This document shows positions 6,653 through 8,953 of a DNA stretch of 8,953 nucleotides, piece by piece. The DNA is from Spirulina sp. DLM2.Bin59. Its GTDB lineage: Bacteria; Cyanobacteriota; Cyanobacteriia; Cyanobacteriales; Spirulinaceae. The position numbers and the translations under genes were made by a program. The number at the start of each line of letters is the position of its first letter. Within the stretch, counting starts at the first letter, position 1. The notes beneath the pieces were generated by a model, which saw nothing but the letters and a program-made list of their open reading frames with translations, had not been told where the DNA came from and searched no databases. The stretch spans positions 1 to 8,953 of the forward strand of contig RECT01000305.1 of the NCBI GenBank assembly GCA_007693875.1, given 5' to 3'.

Positions 6653-6787
6653 TACCCCTCCTTGTTAAGGGGGGGCAGGGGGGGATCTTGCTTCGTTGCA
6701 AGGCTGACGATCCCCCCGGCTACGCCGACCCCCTTAATAAGGGGGTGTACTCTTGAACCCCCCTTTTTAAGGGGGGCAGGGGGGATC
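6653..6787. repeat. Cluster of poly-G/poly-C hairpin repeats (MITE-like)
   Basis: Several palindromes follow one another. A hairpin has arms GGGGGGATC (6679-6687) and GATCCCCCC (6709-6717), with TTGC/GCAA nested inside. Next is CCCCCTTAATAAGGGGG (6729-6745). Then come arms CCCCCCTT (6758-6765) and AAGGGGGG (6769-6776). A unit of form TTAA-G6/7-CA-G6/7-ATC occurs twice in direct orientation, at 6665-6687 and 6767-6787. A CCCTCCTT/AAGGGGGG type stem stands at the left end. This resembles transposase-less mobile repeats seen in many cyanobacterial genomes. It lies upstream of the permease gene and runs into the 3' end of a glycosyltransferase gene, whose stop codon it provides. The bases 6551-6652 before it are A+T-rich and probably carry the permease promoter, which I could not pin down. 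Confidence 0.75.
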
Positions 6788-7744
6788 CTCCCCCAACACC
6801 CTCGCCACCAGATCCCCTGGAATCCCCTGGCCGTAACAATAAGCTGCAATGGCTCCCCGCAGTTTTTCCCGAGGTGTAATCAACGTCCCCAAACATTGGG
6901 CCACTTTCTTGAGATAAAACCACTCATACCGCCAGCGAGGAACCTGGGGCTGATCAATATACATCCGGTTGACAATGTGCCAAATATTATGATGGAACTT
7001 GAGCGATCGCATTCCCCCCAATAGCCGCCACCGCTCCCCAGGGGAGGCTAACCACCATTGCATCCACACCGGCAGATACCGCACCACATCCGCCGCCGTA
7101 TAACTGGCCCGTCCCCGGAAATCCCGCGCCACCAATACCGGAATTGCTAACTTTTTGGCCCGCTCACTGTATTCATAATCGCCGCCATAGTGGGGAAATC
7201 GCCGCCAATCTGGAGGGCCGAGGCGTTGGGCGATCGCCCTCGGTAACACCATTAAATTGCCATTGAGGGTATGGGCGGGGAGAAAATCCGCTGTGAATTG
7301 CCCAAGCTGGCGAATCGGCTCCCCCGCTGTTAAGCCGCTAAAAATGACCCAATCCTGCTCATTGAGGACGATCCCCCCGATTAGGGCTGCTTGGGCGATC
7401 GCCACCTCGGCCACCTTCAAAGCCTGCTGCCAAAAATCCGCCGGTAACGCCATATCATCATTGAGCCACAGCAAGCAATCCGCGTCGGTTTGATTTAAGG
7501 CCTGGGTCATGCCCTGGGCGATCGCCCCCGTCCACCACCAATCCCCCTCACCGCGAATCAACGTCACAGCGGGAAACTCCGCCTCAATCCGCTCCGGTGT
7601 GCCATCCGTTGAACCATCATCGACAACAATCACCCGATGGGGGGCCGCCATCGCCCCCATCGCTGCCAATTGCTGCAAAATTGCCCCGGTATAGTGCCAG
7701 CGGTTCCGTACCGGCAGGATGATGGCTAAATGATGCGTCGCCAT
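6767..7744 (-). CDS. Family 2 glycosyltransferase (GT-A fold), polysaccharide synthesis
   Basis: A 325-residue GT2 enzyme that would transfer a sugar from a nucleotide-sugar at the cytoplasmic face of the membrane. Motifs: AIILPVRNR at 8-16 opens the nucleotide-binding fold. VIVVDDGSTDGT (38-49) holds the nucleotide contact. WWWTGAIAQGM (69-79) is typical of one GT2 subgroup. LNDD (94-97) is the metal-binding acidic motif, NGN (161-163) lies at the acceptor side, and GGDYEY (187-192) supplies the probable catalytic acid. There is no transmembrane domain. An upstream in-frame start at 7882 would add 46 residues lying over hpsE in another frame; I chose ATG 7744 because GT2 homology begins within a few residues and it overlaps the hpsE end by 19 bases, a usual coupling arrangement. 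The last residues, EDPPCPP, and the stop are encoded by a repeat element, so the C-terminus may be altered. Sugar and acceptor are unknown. Confidence 0.88.
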   Translation of the reverse strand: MATHHLAIILPVRNRWHYTGAILQQLAAMGAMAAPHRVIVVDDGSTDGTPERIEAEFPAVTLIRGEGDWWWTGAIAQGMTQALNQTDADCLLWLNDDMALPADFWQQALKVAEVAIAQAALIGGIVLNEQDWVIFSGLTAGEPIRQLGQFTADFLPAHTLNGNLMVLPRAIAQRLGPPDWRRFPHYGGDYEYSERAKKLAIPVLVARDFRGRASYTAADVVRYLPVWMQWWLASPGERWRLLGGMRSLKFHHNIWHIVNRMYIDQPQVPRWRYEWFYLKKVAQCLGTLITPREKLRGAIAAYCYGQGIPGDLVARVLGEDPPCPP

Positions 7745-8682
7745 TGCTGTTGCCAGAGATAAAAAGGACTCACCACCGTACAGCGCAAAAACTCCATCTG
7801 ACAGGCCAGGACGGTATCTTGGGCCAACTGCTGACGGTGATGGATGAAGAATTGCAAAGCCTTGCGGCAATCGTTGAGCCAACCAAGGGGAAAAATTAAA
7901 GGCCGTTGCCAGGGTTTGAGCCGCAGCATCCGGATATGGTGGCGGGCCAGGCCGGTACTGCGGACGATGAACAGCAGGCCCTCGCGGGTGAGGCGACGGG
8001 CGGGAATTTGGTGCTCTAGCTCCATGGCGGGGTTATACCAAATTTCCCAGCCCGCGTTTTGAATTTGGAGGATCGCCTCTAGATCTTCGCTGTTGAGGAT
8101 GGAGGTGGGCGATCGCCCCGTCAAGGTGGGCCGCGCCGGTACATGGGCCAGCCAAGCCTGTCGCCGCACCACTAACCCCGCCGAAGGGGGCAACATCTTC
8201 GAGTGGGGTTCATAGATATGGGGTTCGGGGCCGCGCTCGGTGATGGCGAGGAAGCTGGCAATGCGGTCAAAGTTGGGGGGCGGGGCCATTTCATACTGGC
8301 CATGAATTTGACTGCCGATCGCCCCAGCGTGGGGATGCTGTTTGGCAAAAATATGGGCGGTTTGTACCCAATTGAGGGCGGGTAGGGTGTCGTCATCGAG
8401 GAACCCGACGAAAATTCCCTCAGCGGTATGGATGGCACGAATCCGGGCAAAGGCCGCCCCCTGTTGGGTTTCGAGGCAATAGCGCAGGGGGACATCGGGC
8501 CGCCATTGGTTTTGATAGGTTTCAATCAGGGCCGCTAACCCATCGGTGCTGTTGTTGTCGATGATCAGGACTTCCCAGGCGATCGCCTCGGTTCCCCTCT
8601 GGTCACGGAGGCGATCGAGCACAGCGGGCAACCGCGATACACCGTTATAGGTGGGAATGGCCACAGTCAGATCAATAGCCAT
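7726..8682 (-). CDS. hpsE: Hormogonium polysaccharide glycosyltransferase HpsE-like (GT2)
   Basis: A 318-residue GT2 enzyme. VAIPTYNG at 7-14 and IIDNNSTDG (40-48) bind the nucleotide sugar, GFLDDDTLP (93-101) carries the DxD-type metal site, and NSED (197-200) supplies the probable catalytic acid. QGAAFARIRAI (74-84), GSQIHG (123-128), ERG.EPH.YEP (149-159), KMLPPSAGLVVRRQAWL (162-178), EIWYNP (213-218) and the run RHHIRMLRLKPWQRPL (247-262) together match my memory of HpsE. In Nostoc, HpsE is one of the glycosyltransferases for the polysaccharide secreted by motile hormogonia. The name rests on recall of that family, not on a search. The basic, tryptophan-rich C-terminus may touch the membrane. 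The downstream GT2 gene overlaps it by 19 bases, so they probably act in one pathway. The start codon stands 7 bases from the T tract of a terminator hairpin, and no Shine-Dalgarno is visible. Confidence 0.82.
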   Translation of the reverse strand: MAIDLTVAIPTYNGVSRLPAVLDRLRDQRGTEAIAWEVLIIDNNSTDGLAALIETYQNQWRPDVPLRYCLETQQGAAFARIRAIHTAEGIFVGFLDDDTLPALNWVQTAHIFAKQHPHAGAIGSQIHGQYEMAPPPNFDRIASFLAITERGPEPHIYEPHSKMLPPSAGLVVRRQAWLAHVPARPTLTGRSPTSILNSEDLEAILQIQNAGWEIWYNPAMELEHQIPARRLTREGLLFIVRSTGLARHHIRMLRLKPWQRPLIFPLGWLNDCRKALQFFIHHRQQLAQDTVLACQMEFLRCTVVSPFYLWQQQWRRII

Positions 8683-8688
8683 AAATTC

Positions 8689-8726
8689 AAAAACAGGGGA
8701 CAGGCTCTATTTTAACCTGTCCCCTG
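8689..8726 (-). terminator. Intrinsic terminator between the HLIP-motif gene and hpsE
   Basis: On the - strand CAGGGGACAGG (8726-8716) pairs perfectly with CCTGTCCCCTG (8704-8694) across an 11-base loop, followed by five T residues (8693-8689). It lies 9 bases after the stop of the upstream small gene, which it would terminate. It ends only 6 bases before the hpsE start codon. The loop reads TTAAAATAGAG on the - strand and contains TAAAAT, a fair -10 hexamer; no matching -35 box is seen 17 bases upstream (AGAGAG). Confidence 0.8.
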
Positions 8727-8735
8727 GGGGTCTCT

Positions 8736-8953
8736 CTAAATCACGCCGGGGCCCCGGCCACCGGACTGATTGATCTCAGCCCGCTTTGCTGCCTCCGCCG
8801 CCGCTGCTTCGGCCAAAGCCTCATGGCGATCGCCCGGTTCATCCACATACATCTCCGGTTCAATGGCAAAGTTATTGAGGCGACCTTCCCGATCCATCTT
8901 GACTACTCCCCGCTCTAAAGAGACGGGGATTCCCCGGAGGGATTTTAGAACTT
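8736..8953 (-). CDS. Small protein with HLIP-type RLNNFAIEP motif but no membrane helix (5' end uncertain or cut by edge)
   Basis: The frame ends at TAG 8738-8736 and is open to the window edge, giving 71 codons. The sequence EGRLNNFAIEPEMYVDE, from the ATG at 8897 onward, matches the conserved N-terminal segment of high-light-inducible proteins (HliA/HliB: RLNNFAIEP..YVD), which bind chlorophyll and protect photosystem II. Here the chlorophyll-binding helix (E..NGR..M.GF) is missing. Instead an alanine-glutamate-rich helix (about residues 25-42 from that ATG) is followed by a glycine-rich end, GGRGPGVI. Two starts are possible. One is ATG 8897, giving 53 residues, with GGGGAG 8 bases upstream. 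The other lies outside the window, adding SLRGIPVSLERGVVK and more, which reads like real protein. Psb34-like photosystem II assembly factors share this motif, but as I recall have a membrane helix. Function not assigned. Confidence 0.6.
   Translation of the reverse strand, partial: VLKSLRGIPVSLERGVVKMDREGRLNNFAIEPEMYVDEPGDRHEALAEAAAAEAAKRAEINQSGGRGPGVI

Larger units (their letters stand above)
1374..8833. repeat. Fifteen dispersed HIP1 octamers (GCGATCGC)
   Basis: Octamers begin at 1374, 1957, 3199, 4955, 5163, 5937, 6303, 6441, 7003, 7230, 7395, 7518, 8109, 8579 and 8826. By chance about 0.1-0.3 would be expected. Thirteen lie in coding sequence and two between genes (1957 and 3199). HIP1 is an abundant palindrome found in many cyanobacterial genomes, so this fixes the phylum. 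The first 1.37 kb, covering the LRAT-Vipp1 gene, and 3207-4954 hold none. Confidence 0.95.

Noticed and set aside
6653..6787. CRISPR array
   Set aside because: The repeated units are palindromic G/C runs with irregular spacing and no distinct spacers of constant length.
6503..7024. 173-codon + strand frame across the repeat cluster
   Set aside because: It spans the permease start, the G/C hairpins and the end of the glycosyltransferase gene antisense; it encodes no coherent protein.
7745..7882. 46-residue upstream extension of the second glycosyltransferase
   Set aside because: It lies entirely over the 3' part of hpsE in another frame, and GT2 homology begins just after the ATG at 7744.
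8745..8758. 14-base perfect palindrome GCCGGGGCCCCGGC as a regulatory site
   Set aside because: It lies within the codons for the Gly-Arg-Gly-Pro-Gly tail of the small protein and is explained by that composition.

Overview
The window comes from a cyanobacterial chromosome. The palindromic octamer GCGATCGC (HIP1) occurs 15 times in about 9 kb, against an expectation of well under one. The GC-rich short hairpin repeats between genes are also typical of cyanobacteria. The genes agree: a BicA-like SulP transporter, pyruvate dehydrogenase E1-alpha, pentapeptide repeats, an HpsE-type glycosyltransferase and a small protein with the N-terminal motif of high-light-inducible proteins. HpsE is known from filamentous, hormogonium-forming species, which hints at (but does not prove) a filamentous organism. 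I cannot name the species.

Left part (1-3053, + strand). The window opens in the last 40 codons of an unrecognised gene. After 9 bases follows a 226-residue protein in which an LRAT/NlpC-P60-type domain is joined to a piece of Vipp1/PspA coiled coil; this is the most unusual gene here. A 52-bp repeat element separates it from a pentapeptide-repeat protein with an unidentified N-terminal domain. Then comes pdhA (E1-alpha), standing alone without the E1-beta gene.

Middle (3054-6550). A 295-bp spacer holds three hairpins, an extended HIP1 palindrome and, just ahead of the next start, a LysR-type T-N11-A dyad. It leads into a SulP transporter very like BicA (Na+-dependent bicarbonate uptake), which ends in a textbook intrinsic terminator. 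Convergent to it lies an AzgA-type NCS2 purine permease on the - strand.

Right part (6551-8953, - strand). A cluster of poly-G/poly-C hairpin repeats (about 6653-6787) lies upstream of the permease and supplies the stop codon of a family 2 glycosyltransferase. That gene overlaps by 19 bases the gene upstream of it, hpsE, so the two glycosyltransferases look translationally coupled and probably act in one extracellular polysaccharide pathway. A strong terminator hairpin stands directly before the hpsE start codon. Beyond it, the window ends in a small gene, possibly cut by the edge, with the RLNNFAIEP motif of high-light-inducible proteins but no membrane helix.

No tRNA, rRNA, CRISPR array, transposase or phage gene was seen. 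The best candidate for something undescribed is the LRAT-Vipp1/PspA fusion, followed by the helix-less HLIP-motif protein and the terminator placed against hpsE.
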